Source: Anaerolineaceae bacterium
GTDB taxonomy: Bacteria > Chloroflexota > Anaerolineae > JAAYZQ01
Length of the DNA stretch: 7,840 nucleotides
NCBI GenBank assembly: GCA_012514775.1
Contig: JAAYZQ010000334.1
Location: forward strand, 1-7,840
Direction of reading: 5' to 3'
Shown here: piece after piece, positions 1 to 6,100 of the stretch
Layout: every line of letters begins with the position of its first letter
Position numbering within the stretch: the first letter of the stretch is position 1
The notes under the pieces: generated by a model
Told to the model about the DNA's origin: nothing
Seen by the model: only the letters and a program-made list of their open reading frames with translations
The model's database searches: none
Position numbers and translations under genes: made by a program

Positions 1-399
1 ATCATCGCCCACGTAGCCTTTAACATCTCGTTCGTCACCGTCGTCGTGCGGGCGCGGCTCGTGGGCTTTGACCGGCGGCTGGAAGAGGCAGCCCAGGATC
101 TGGGCGCCAACGAGCTGCAGACCTTCTGGCACGTGACGCTGCCCCTCCTCATGCCCGGCATTCTCGGCGGCGCGCTGCTGGCCTTTACCCTGTCGCTGGA
201 CGACTTTGTCGTCACCTTTTTTACGGCGGGTGTGGGCGCTACCACGCTGCCGCTGCGCATCTATTCCATGGTCAAGCTGGGCATCACCCCTGAGATCAAT
301 GCCATCTCGACCATCCTGGTCCTGGCGTCCATGACACTGTTGTTCCTGTCGGTGTTTCTGCAACGGAAAGGAGGTGGATCAGCAGCGGACATTCTCTAA
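1..399 (+). CDS. potC: Spermidine/putrescine ABC transporter permease, C-terminal part (5' end outside window)
   Basis: Inner-membrane permease of a polyamine importer; it would pair with a PotB-type permease and the PotA ATPase. The frame is open from base 1, so the N-terminus lies upstream, and 132 residues are visible. The EAA loop that docks on the ATPase is clear: EEAAQDLGANELQTFW starts at visible residue 28 and runs into HVTLPLLMPGI, with the conserved Gly and the LP turn. Hydrophobic segments flank it: the first 16 residues, a segment around LLAFTLSLDDFVVTFF (the SxDDFVVTFF signature is typical of PotC), and a last helix near the C-terminus. The stop is 35 bases before potD, so both are probably in one transcript. 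The family is firm. The exact substrate rests on PotC-like motifs and the adjacent potD. Confidence 0.93.
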   Translation: MIAHVAFNISFVTVVVRARLVGFDRRLEEAAQDLGANELQTFWHVTLPLLMPGILGGALLAFTLSLDDFVVTFFTAGVGATTLPLRIYSMVKLGITPEINAISTILVLASMTLLFLSVFLQRKGGGSAADIL

Positions 400-434
400 A
401 CGGAGCCGTAACAATTCAGGGGAGGAGGTATCCG

Positions 435-1502
435 ATGAAGCGTTCCGTAACGCTGATGCTGGTGGCCGTCATGGTGCTCATCGTCGCCGCCTGCGGGCCG
501 GCCAGCCCCCAGGGCGCGCAAGAGCTGGCCAAAGAGCTTCACGTCTACAACTGGTCAGAGTACATCGATCCCGAGATCTATGCCGAGTTCGAGGCCGAGT
601 TTGGCGTCAAGGTCATCGAAGACACGTTTGCCAGCAACGAAGACCTCCTGGCCAAGTTCCAGGCAGGGGCCAGCGGCTACGACCTGATCGTGCCCTCGGA
701 CTATATGGTGAACATCATGAACCAGTTGGGGCTGTTGGCCGAGCTGAATTATGACAACATCCCCAACTTTGCCAACATCGACGAGCGGTTCAGAGACCCG
801 CCCTACGATCCGGGCAACAAGGTTTCGGTGCCCTATCAGTGGGGCACGTCGGGCATCGGCTACGACGCCGACGTGTTCGAGGAGCCACCCGATAGTTGGG
901 GCTACCTGTTCGACCCGGAGATGGCTGCACCCTATGCCGGCAAGATCAGCATGCTCAACGACCCCCGGGAAGCCCTGGGGGCCGCCCTCAAGTACCTGGG
1001 CTATTCGCTGAACAGCAACGACGCGGCCCAACTGGAGGAGGCCAAGCAGCTCTTGCTGCAGCAGAAGGCGTGGGTCGCCACCTACGACAGCGAGGGATTC
1101 GAAGACCTGCTGGCCGCGGGCGAAACGCAGTTGGCCCATAGCTGGAGTGGGGACATCTTTATGGCTGCCGTCGAGGCGCCCCAGCTCTGGTACGCGATTC
1201 CCAAGGAGGGAGGGGTCATCTGGACCGACAACCTGGCAATCCCGAAGACGGCGAACAGCCAGTACACGGCCGAGGTCTTTATCAACTATTTGCTGCGGCC
1301 CGAGGTGGGCGCCAAGGTGAGCAACTACACGTGGTACGCCAGCCCCAACGAGGCAGCCACCGAGTTTATCAGCGAGGAGATCACGGGCGAGCCGGCCATC
1401 TATCCGCCCGAGGATGTGATGGACCGCCTGGAGTTCATCCGCGACGTGGGCGAGGCGACGACCCTCTACGACCGCATCTGGACCGAGATCAAGTCGCAAT
1501 AG
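435..1502 (+). CDS. potD: Spermidine/putrescine-binding lipoprotein
   Basis: Extracytoplasmic solute-binding protein that captures polyamines for the PotABC importer; 355 aa, close to the usual PotD length. A lipoprotein signal occupies residues 1-19 with lipobox VAAC, so Cys20 is the lipidated residue and the protein should be membrane-anchored outside the cell. Family landmarks follow in order: LHVYNWSEYI (35-44), the YDLIVPSDYM block (82-91), PYQWGTSGIGYD (133-144), HSWSGD (235-240) and PKEGGVIWTDN (256-266). In the last block W263 and D265 match the W-x-D pair that contacts spermidine in E. coli PotD (W255/D257). The start is fixed by the strong GGAGGAGG site at 421-428. It lies 35 bases behind the permease and is the last gene of the operon before a hairpin. 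Confidence 0.95.
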   Translation: MKRSVTLMLVAVMVLIVAACGPASPQGAQELAKELHVYNWSEYIDPEIYAEFEAEFGVKVIEDTFASNEDLLAKFQAGASGYDLIVPSDYMVNIMNQLGLLAELNYDNIPNFANIDERFRDPPYDPGNKVSVPYQWGTSGIGYDADVFEEPPDSWGYLFDPEMAAPYAGKISMLNDPREALGAALKYLGYSLNSNDAAQLEEAKQLLLQQKAWVATYDSEGFEDLLAAGETQLAHSWSGDIFMAAVEAPQLWYAIPKEGGVIWTDNLAIPKTANSQYTAEVFINYLLRPEVGAKVSNYTWYASPNEAATEFISEEITGEPAIYPPEDVMDRLEFIRDVGEATTLYDRIWTEIKSQ

Positions 1503-1522
1503 GCCGGTCCCCTTACAGGCGC

Positions 1523-1562
1523 CGGGCCCCGTCCTCTGCCAGGGATGCAGAGGCGGGGCCCG
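1523..1562 (+). terminator. GC-rich hairpin after potD (terminator-like, no clear U-tract)
   Basis: Arms 1523-1539 and 1547-1562 pair over 16 base pairs with one bulged T (1532) and a 7-base loop. The hairpin begins 20 bases after the potD stop, so it is the likely end of the pot transcript. The following bases (CGTCTCTTCTC) are pyrimidine-rich but are not a true T-tract, so it may act as an mRNA 3'-stabilising or attenuating hairpin rather than a classical intrinsic terminator. It sits between convergent genes and could serve both strands. Confidence 0.6.
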
Positions 1563-1578
1563 CGTCTCTTCTCGGCGG

Positions 1579-1614
1579 CCTCTCCCACAGGCTGCCGGCA
1601 GGTTGTCGGAGAGG
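1579..1614. repeat. Nested inverted repeat in the potD/glsB intergenic region
   Basis: The outer arms CCTCTCC (1579-1585) and GGAGAGG (1608-1614) are exact complements. They enclose the perfect 10-base palindrome CTGCCGGCAG (1592-1601). It lies directly between the potD hairpin and the 55-base element at 1630. Function is unknown; it may be part of a composite repeat. Confidence 0.45.
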
Positions 1615-1629
1615 TGCCTGCGCTTGTCG

Positions 1630-1684
1630 GTTCGTAGTGGGCGATTCATCGCCCAAGAACCGCGCTGAAGCGCGCACTACGAAC
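1630..1684. repeat. 55-base REP/MITE-like element with two internal hairpins (cloverleaf-like)
   Basis: The ends GTTCGTAGTG (1630-1639) and CACTACGAAC (1675-1684) are perfect 10-base inverted repeats. Between them lie two further hairpins: GGGCGA-TTCA-TCGCCC (1639-1654) and CGCGCT-GA-AGCGCG (1661-1674). The folded form is a three-way junction. I recall palindromes of this style, with CTTCAG or GATTCATC cores and GTAGT ends, as dispersed repeats in Chloroflexota genomes. That is memory, not a search. No coding content. Confidence 0.65.
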
Positions 1685-1707
1685 GGCTCTCCGTGCGGGC
1701 GGCGAAA

Positions 1708-1977
1708 CTAGACGGGCCGCGCTCCCCGGCCACGGATCAGGCCGACCAGGAAGAGCAGGATTATGGCACCGATGACGGCCACGATCAGGCTGGTCAGGTT
1801 GAACCCGAAATCAAAGCCAGTACCGGTAATGAGCTGCACCACGAGCCCGCCGATAAAGGCGCCGATAATGCCGACGATGATGTTCAGCACGCAGCCCATG
1901 CGCTCGTTCGTTTTCATGATCAAGCTGGCGATCCACCCTGCCAGGCCACCAACCACGATCCAGGCGATTATTCCCAT
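1708..1977 (-). CDS. GlsB/YeaQ/YmgE-family small membrane protein (transglycosylase-associated family)
   Basis: An 89-aa integral membrane protein with three hydrophobic, glycine-rich helices at about residues 2-21, 29-50 and 62-82 and a basic tail (RGRGARPV). The opening MGIIAWIVVGGLAGWIASLIM and the NIIVGIIGAFIGG motif in the second helix are hallmarks of this family. Members are linked to stress responses, but their biochemical role is not settled. The frame is open to an ATG 17 codons further upstream; I chose the ATG at 1977 because AAGGAGGG (1983-1990, minus strand) lies 5 bases before it and the family starts with MGIIAW. It is monocistronic, convergent with potD and divergent from the TGA-containing pair. 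Confidence 0.92.
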   Translation of the reverse strand: MGIIAWIVVGGLAGWIASLIMKTNERMGCVLNIIVGIIGAFIGGLVVQLITGTGFDFGFNLTSLIVAVIGAIILLFLVGLIRGRGARPV

Positions 1978-2040
1978 CTGTTCCCTCCTTCTGGTAAATC
2001 GTGACCGCATATCCAGGTACTGCCGCATCGCACTTGTCTT

Positions 2041-2046
2041 ATTATA
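2041..2046 (-). promoter_or_regulatory. -10 box for the GlsB-family gene
   Basis: Reading the minus strand, a perfect TATAAT lies about 64 bases upstream of the chosen start, giving a leader of roughly 57 bases. No convincing -35 hexamer is present at 16-18 bases: the bases 17 away read CGCTAT. Activity may therefore depend on an activator or an alternative sigma factor, in keeping with a stress protein. Position and match are seen; use is inferred. Confidence 0.5.
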
Positions 2047-2268
2047 CCCGCAAGAACGAAAACATAGCGGCGGGTTGCGTGGGGCTTGGCGACGGATTCA
2101 GTTGGAATTTGGTGGGATTGCTCCGGTGTGTGGGGCTTGCCGGCCCGCGATACCCACAAATGTGGTAGCCGGGCGCTACTGCCTCCGCGGTACGGGGCTT
2201 CCGGGCGGCCGGTCCTTTTTGTCGAGTTGCGAATCCACCTTTTGGTCGATGACTGCGAGCCGCCCGCG
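2047..2268. other. Divergent intergenic region without a recognisable gene
   Basis: No frame here looks like a protein; the open frames are rich in Arg, Pro and Gly and lack ribosome binding sites. It contains a near-palindrome, TACCCACAAATGTGGTA (2151-2167), directly followed by a GTAGC/GCTAC hairpin (2165-2179). It also has three copies of GGGGCTT (around 2080, 2132 and 2194) and a T5 run at 2216-2220. The palindrome could be an operator for either flanking gene, but nothing shows this. Confidence 0.4.
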
Positions 2269-2277
2269 TGGTATCCT
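2269..2277 (+). promoter_or_regulatory. Possible extended -10 promoter for the TGA-containing gene pair
   Basis: TGGTATCCT fits the extended -10 pattern (TG-N-TATNNT) and lies 31 bases upstream of the first ATG at 2308. There is no good -35 hexamer (bases 17 upstream read ATGACT). This is a modest match in GC-rich DNA, so the call is tentative. Confidence 0.3.
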
Positions 2278-2307
2278 GTGGGCAGGACAAACCGAGGAGG
2301 TGCAACG

Positions 2308-2493
2308 ATGGGGTGGTGGATCGCGGCTATTGTAACCTGGTTCATTTCGGCAGCCTGAATTGTGTCCATCTTGGTGGGCGTGTCCCGCCGCCAGATGCCG
2401 GCCATGAGCCTTTCGATGATTCCGGCGTACCTGTTTCACGGAGTCACGGCCGTTCTGGTTCTCTTTTTCGTCTTCAAGGCCATTGGCGCGTAA
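2308..2493 (+). CDS. Small two-helix membrane protein with in-frame TGA at codon 17 (candidate selenoprotein, copy A)
   Basis: Read through the TGA at 2356-2358, this gives 61 aa ending at TAA 2491-2493. A strong AGGAGGTG (2295-2302) lies 5 bases before the ATG. Helix 1 (about residues 5-25) contains the TGA position: FISAA-[TGA]-IVSILVG. A short RRQMP loop follows, and helix 2 (about 38-56) carries F43-H44-x-V. I do not recognise the family. The codons after the TGA remain open for 44 residues and keep a membrane-protein composition. They match the downstream paralogue B (I-V-x-I-x-x-G-V, F-H-x-V-x3-L-x2-F), so the second half is evidently translated. A SECIS-like stem-loop follows the TGA. 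Selenocysteine insertion is my preferred reading. A 16-aa peptide, a TGG-to-TGA error, or a pseudogene are the alternatives. No Cys is present elsewhere in the protein. Confidence 0.6.
2359..2393 (+). promoter_or_regulatory. SECIS-like stem-loop after the TGA of copy A
   Basis: Starting 14 bases after the TGA, GGTGGG (2373-2378) pairs with CCCGCC (2384-2389), with one T-G wobble and loop CGTGT. Numbering the U of UGA as 1, U17 is 2372 and the loop G-U is at 25-26 (2380-2381). The loop starts 20 bases after the UGA and has G among its first two bases, within the general bacterial SECIS consensus. An alternative pairing (2372-2377 with 2388-2393) is also possible. No folding energy was computed. 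Confidence 0.45.
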
Positions 2494-2526
2494 GGGCCAG
2501 CATTGGATGATATGCGGAGGTAGATG

Positions 2527-2793
2527 ATGAAGACTGTCTGGAAGATCGCGGGCATTTTGTTGCTGGCAATCAGCGTCATATGAATTGTGGCCATCATGGG
2601 AGGGGTCTTCTCCCACACAGAAGGGTTTACCCTGTTGAGTGAGCTCTGGGGCGGTCTAGCCTTCCACACCGTCAGCGGCGGATTGGGGATGTTCTGCCTG
2701 GGCCGGGCCGGGATCGGCCTGCAGCCAGGCGAAACGCCCGCCAGGGCCGAAAAGCAAGATCCGGGCAAGGCCGCGCCCGCTCCACGCGGCTGA
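2527..2793 (+). CDS. Small two-helix membrane protein with in-frame TGA at codon 19 (candidate selenoprotein, copy B)
   Basis: Read through the TGA at 2581-2583, this gives 88 aa ending at TGA 2791-2793. There are tandem ATGs at 2524 and 2527; GGAGG (2516-2520) is 6 bases from the second, which I chose. Helix 1 reads ILLLAISVI-[TGA]-IVAIMGGV; a polar loop (FSHTEGF) follows; helix 2 spans about W41-L58 with F46-H47-x-V and one Cys (C57); a charged, Pro/Ala-rich tail of about 20 residues ends the protein. It is a diverged paralogue of copy A: the TGA aligns, is followed in both by ATT GTG, and stands 26 or 27 residues before the F-H pair. It begins 33 bases after the stop of A, so the two are cotranscribed. 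The extra tail is not found in A. Function unknown; selenoprotein status is inferred. Confidence 0.6.
2584..2617 (+). promoter_or_regulatory. SECIS-like stem-loop after the TGA of copy B
   Basis: Thirteen bases after the TGA, TGGGAG (2597-2602) pairs perfectly with CTCCCA (2610-2615) around the loop GGGTCTT; two G-T wobbles could shrink the loop to GTC. With the U of UGA as 1, U17 is 2597 and G-U is at 25-26 (2605-2606), the same places as in copy A. The loop contains GGUCU, which also occurs in the apical loop of the E. coli fdhF SECIS (AGGUCU). SelB recognition is inferred. Confidence 0.5.
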
Positions 2794-2831
2794 GATCCCG
2801 GGCTCAAGGCGGTCTCCTCCAATGGGCTGGT

Positions 2832-2869
2832 GCCGGCCGGGTGTGTTGGGGCAACAACACCCGGCCGGC
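2832..2869 (+). terminator. Long GC-rich hairpin downstream of the gene pair
   Basis: GCCGGCCGGGTGT (2832-2844) and ACACCCGGCCGGC (2857-2869) are perfect 13-base complements. The loop can extend the stem by GTTG/CAAC around GGG. It lies 38 bases after the stop of copy B and probably ends or protects that transcript. No T-tract follows, so Rho-independent termination is not assured. Confidence 0.55.
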
Positions 2870-2899
2870 CGGTGGAGCCAGGAGAAGGGTTGCAACGTG

Positions 2900-3088
2900 A
2901 TGTTCTGCAAGACGGCACCGAGGACAAGCAAACAGCAGCAGAGACGACCCAAGGCCCGGCGGCAGGCCGGGCCCGAGTTCGTAGCCCAGGCCCTGAGCTG
3001 GGTCGATTTCCACAAGCCTGCCGTGCAGCTCCTGCGGCAGCAAACCGCCGACGCCAGGGGCAACAAGGCCGACCCCCGTTTGACCTGA
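2900..3088 (+). CDS. Possible small basic protein (62 aa), hypothetical
   Basis: The ATG at 2900, or the GTG one codon earlier, follows GGAGAAGGG (2881-2889) by 7-10 bases. The product opens with a basic, Gln-rich stretch (TSKQQQRRPKARRQ). A likely amphipathic helix follows (FVAQALSWVDFHKPAVQLLRQQ), then a polar tail. No family is recognised. In favour: a plausible ribosome binding site, a sensible helix, and a hairpin 15 bases after the stop. Against: it is short, GC-rich by composition, and overlaps an equally long frame shifted by one. An internal 7-bp hairpin (2953-2973) could mean the region is instead a structured RNA. Confidence 0.35.
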   Translation: MFCKTAPRTSKQQQRRPKARRQAGPEFVAQALSWVDFHKPAVQLLRQQTADARGNKADPRLT

Positions 3089-3103
3089 GCTGACAACCAC
3101 CAA

Positions 3104-3126
3104 CGCAGGAGGGCAGCACTCCTGCG
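3104..3126. terminator. Hairpin between convergent transcripts
   Basis: CGCAGGAG (3104-3111) and CTCCTGCG (3119-3126) are perfect 8-base complements around a 7-base loop. On the minus strand it lies 52 bases after the stop of the large secreted-protein gene and is followed by TTGGTGGTTGTC, modestly T-rich. On the plus strand it lies 15 bases after the small ORF. It probably acts for the minus-strand gene, possibly for both. Confidence 0.5.
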
Positions 3127-3177
3127 CTAACTGGCGATTATTATGTCACCCTGTCACCTGCGAAGAATCCCCTCAGA

Positions 3178-6100
3178 TCACGGGTAGTCCCGCACGATCA
3201 GGGGCAGGTGTAGCCGGGTGATTGTACAGCCAGGCAACAGGATCACGTTTTCCAGGAGCGGCGAGTAGTCGTTCGCCCACGCCCATTCCAGCGTTTGCGT
3301 GGTGGCGATGACACACCCCCTGCCCAGGGCAATCTCGACCGTCGCGGGCTCGCCCGAGGGCTCGCCGGCGACGATGCGCCTGGTGACCCACGGCAGATCG
3401 ATCAGATGGCCGTGGCTCGAAAAGGCCCAGGAATCGAGCGCTGCCGGGTCGATGGCGTTCGGCTGGTTGAGGATGGGGTGATCGTCGATGAGCACGGTCA
3501 CATCGTCCTGCGCTTCGTCGAGCATCGTCCAGCCACCCGGCATCGGCAGCCCGGCCCACGACTCGTAAATGTAGGTTGCCCCGTGGAACTCGAGGATCCC
3601 TCCAGCGGCGACCCACGACTCGAGCCAGGCTCTATCGCTAGAGATCGCAGCGTAGAACGCGTGTGTTTGCGCCGAGGCGACGATGACCCGGCAGTAGGGC
3701 GCCAGGTCCACCGCCCCGACGTCCGCCGTGGTCCACACGTCGTAAGGGATGTTTCGCATGTGCATGACCTGCTCGTTGGCATCGGCCAGGCTGAGGATGT
3801 CAGCGGGCGTGATGGCGGGCTCTTGCGACGTCGCCGGGCCGGCCTGGGACCGGGCATCTGCGTCCCGCAGCGCCCACGGGTCCGCATCTTTGAACAGCGC
3901 GACCCGGCAGCGCTGGCAGGTCTCGCCAAAGGCCAGGACGTTGTGGGCCAGCCGGGCATTGTTATAGTTGTAGAGGATGAATGCGCCTCCCCCAAGAAGG
4001 TCGCTGGAACCCCAGAGGTTGGCATCGCCGATGGCCCACACGTCCCCCTGGCCTACCGGGGCCATGGCCTGCATAACCACGGGCTGGATCGCCCTTTCGG
4101 CCGGCGCCGGGGCTGCCTCCGCCCCCGAGACCCCGGTGCTGCCGCGGGCAGCGGCCATCGTCGGAATGGCAACGGTATCATCGTCGCCGAACGCCGTCCC
4201 AAACGCCGGGCTGGAGACCTGCACGGACGCGGCCGCCAGGGACAGGACGATGCGGACACCCTGGTTGACCGGCTCGGGGGCAAACTCGTGGATGAGGGGC
4301 CAGAGGATCGTATCGGCCGCGTGGTCGGTCGGATCTTGCACGTTGTCCGCCGCGTGGATCAGCCCATCGCCGACGTAGGCGTGCACCTCGTTGAGGATGT
4401 CCGGTGAGGGGTTGGCCCACGTAGTCCAGTCGCTCACCGTGACCAGCCGCCCCCCGTCACGCACCCAGCGAGCGATGGCCTCTTTTTCCGGGACCGTGTA
4501 CGCCTCTTTGGGCAGCATGAGCACCAACACATCGTAGCGTCCGAGGGTCGGCAGGTCCAGGGGCGCCGGGTCCTGCAGCGAGTGGACGATGTGCCCGCGG
4601 CGCTGCAAGAAGGCAGCCAGCTCGCGAAAGCCAGCCTCGATGGTATAGTCGCCTATCAAGCCGTCGCTGGCCCATCCGTGGGTCTCGTCGAACAGGATCT
4701 GGCGGCAGCCCGGCACCACACACCAGGGATAGTCCAGGACGTTGTAGGCCAGTTGGCGGTTGTTGCGCTCGTTCAGGTTCACCGCGCCGTCACCGTCGGT
4801 GTCGCTGCCAGACCACAGACTGCTGTCGCCGGTGACGAAAACGCTGCCCATCCCCACCCGGGCAAAGGCCATGACGATGGGCGCGCCGGGCACCAGGTCC
4901 TGGGGCGTCGCCCCGGCTATCTCTCCGCCCTCGCTGCTCGCCTCGCCGCGCAACGCCACAACGGCCGCGTAGCTGTCGGCGTCGCCGCTGGCCAGGGCCA
5001 CCGCCGGGCCGATGACGGTCAGGGAAGCGCCGGCATAGGTCGCCACCTCGCCCACGCCCTGGACCAGGGGATGGGCGGCGAACTGGTGGATGACCGGCCA
5101 CATGGCTGTGGCATCCTCGTTGTTCGTGGGGTCATAGACCGTATCGGCGTTGATGGTGATGCCCGTACCCACGCCCTCCAGCAGGGCGTTGGCGTGCGTG
5201 GGAGGGACAAACGGCCCCCACTCGCCGAGGACGATCAGCCGCCCGCCGTCCTGGACAAAGCCGGCGATGGCCGCGATCTCGGCCGGGGTGAAGGCGACCT
5301 CCGGGTACGCCACGAGGAGTACGTTGTAACCCTCCAGGGCTGCGGCGTCGATGGCCTGGTCTTTGACCGCAACCGTGCCGTCCAGATCCCAGACAGCGAG
5401 ATCGGCCAGCGCTGACAAGTCGCCAGGATAGCCTGTAGAGTTGTGGTGGATGTCAAAATAGACGTGGGGACCGCAGGGAAAGTCGCACCAGGGATAGTCC
5501 AGGACGTTGTAGGCCAGTTGGCGGTTGTTGCGCTCGTTCAGGTTCACCGCGCCGTCACCGTCGGTGTCGCTGCCAGACCACAGATTGCTGTCGCCGGTGA
5601 CGAAAACGCTGCCCATCCCCACCCGGGCAAAGGCCATGACGATGGGGGCGCCGGGCACCAGGTCCTGGGGCGTCACCCCGGCTATCTCTCCGCCCTCGCT
5701 GCTCGCCTCGCCGCGCAACGCCATGGAGCCCGTGTAGCTGTCGGCGTCGCCGCTGGCCAGGGCCACCGCCGGGCCGATGACGGACAGGGAAGCGCCGGCA
5801 TAGGTCGCCACCTCGCCCACGCCCTGGACCAGGGGATGGGCGGCGAACTGGTGGATGACCGGCCAGTAGGCGGCGCCTCCTTCGTTGTCCGTGGGATCAT
5901 TGACCGTACCGAAGTGGATGGTGATGCCCGCACCCACGCCCTCCAGCAGGGCGTTGGCGTGCGTGGGAGGGACAAACGACGCCCACTCGCCGAGGACGAT
6001 CAGCCGCCCGCCGTCCCGGACAAAGCCGGCGACGGCCGAGATCTCGGCCGGGGCAAAGGCGACCTCGGGGTAAGCCACGAGGAGTACGTTGTAACCCTGC

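Noticed and set aside
555..1649. 364-codon open frame on the minus strand opposite potD
   Set aside because: It is the antisense shadow of a clearly recognisable potD; it lacks a ribosome binding site and family features.
2196..2220. CCGG hairpin followed by TCCTTTTT as an intrinsic terminator
   Set aside because: The stem is only 4 bp and no plus-strand gene lies upstream to be terminated.
2308..2793. Genome-wide reassignment of TGA to Trp or Gly as the explanation for the in-frame TGAs
   Set aside because: TGA ends the secreted-protein and metallopeptidase genes, and TGG encodes Trp throughout, including in copies A and B.
2830..3093. Alternative 87-codon plus-strand frame overlapping the possible 62-aa gene
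   Set aside because: Composition (Ala/Gly/Arg/Pro) looks like chance and its start lies inside the 13-bp hairpin.
2436..3119. 227-codon minus-strand frame across the TGA gene pair
   Set aside because: Low-complexity Pro/Arg/Ser/Cys composition and no ribosome binding site, while the plus strand carries two genes with strong sites and paralogous products.
3295..4407. 370-codon plus-strand frame opposite the C-terminal half of the secreted protein
   Set aside because: Arg/Gly/Asp-rich antisense shadow with no domain; the minus-strand gene has a signal peptide, ribosome binding site and promoter.
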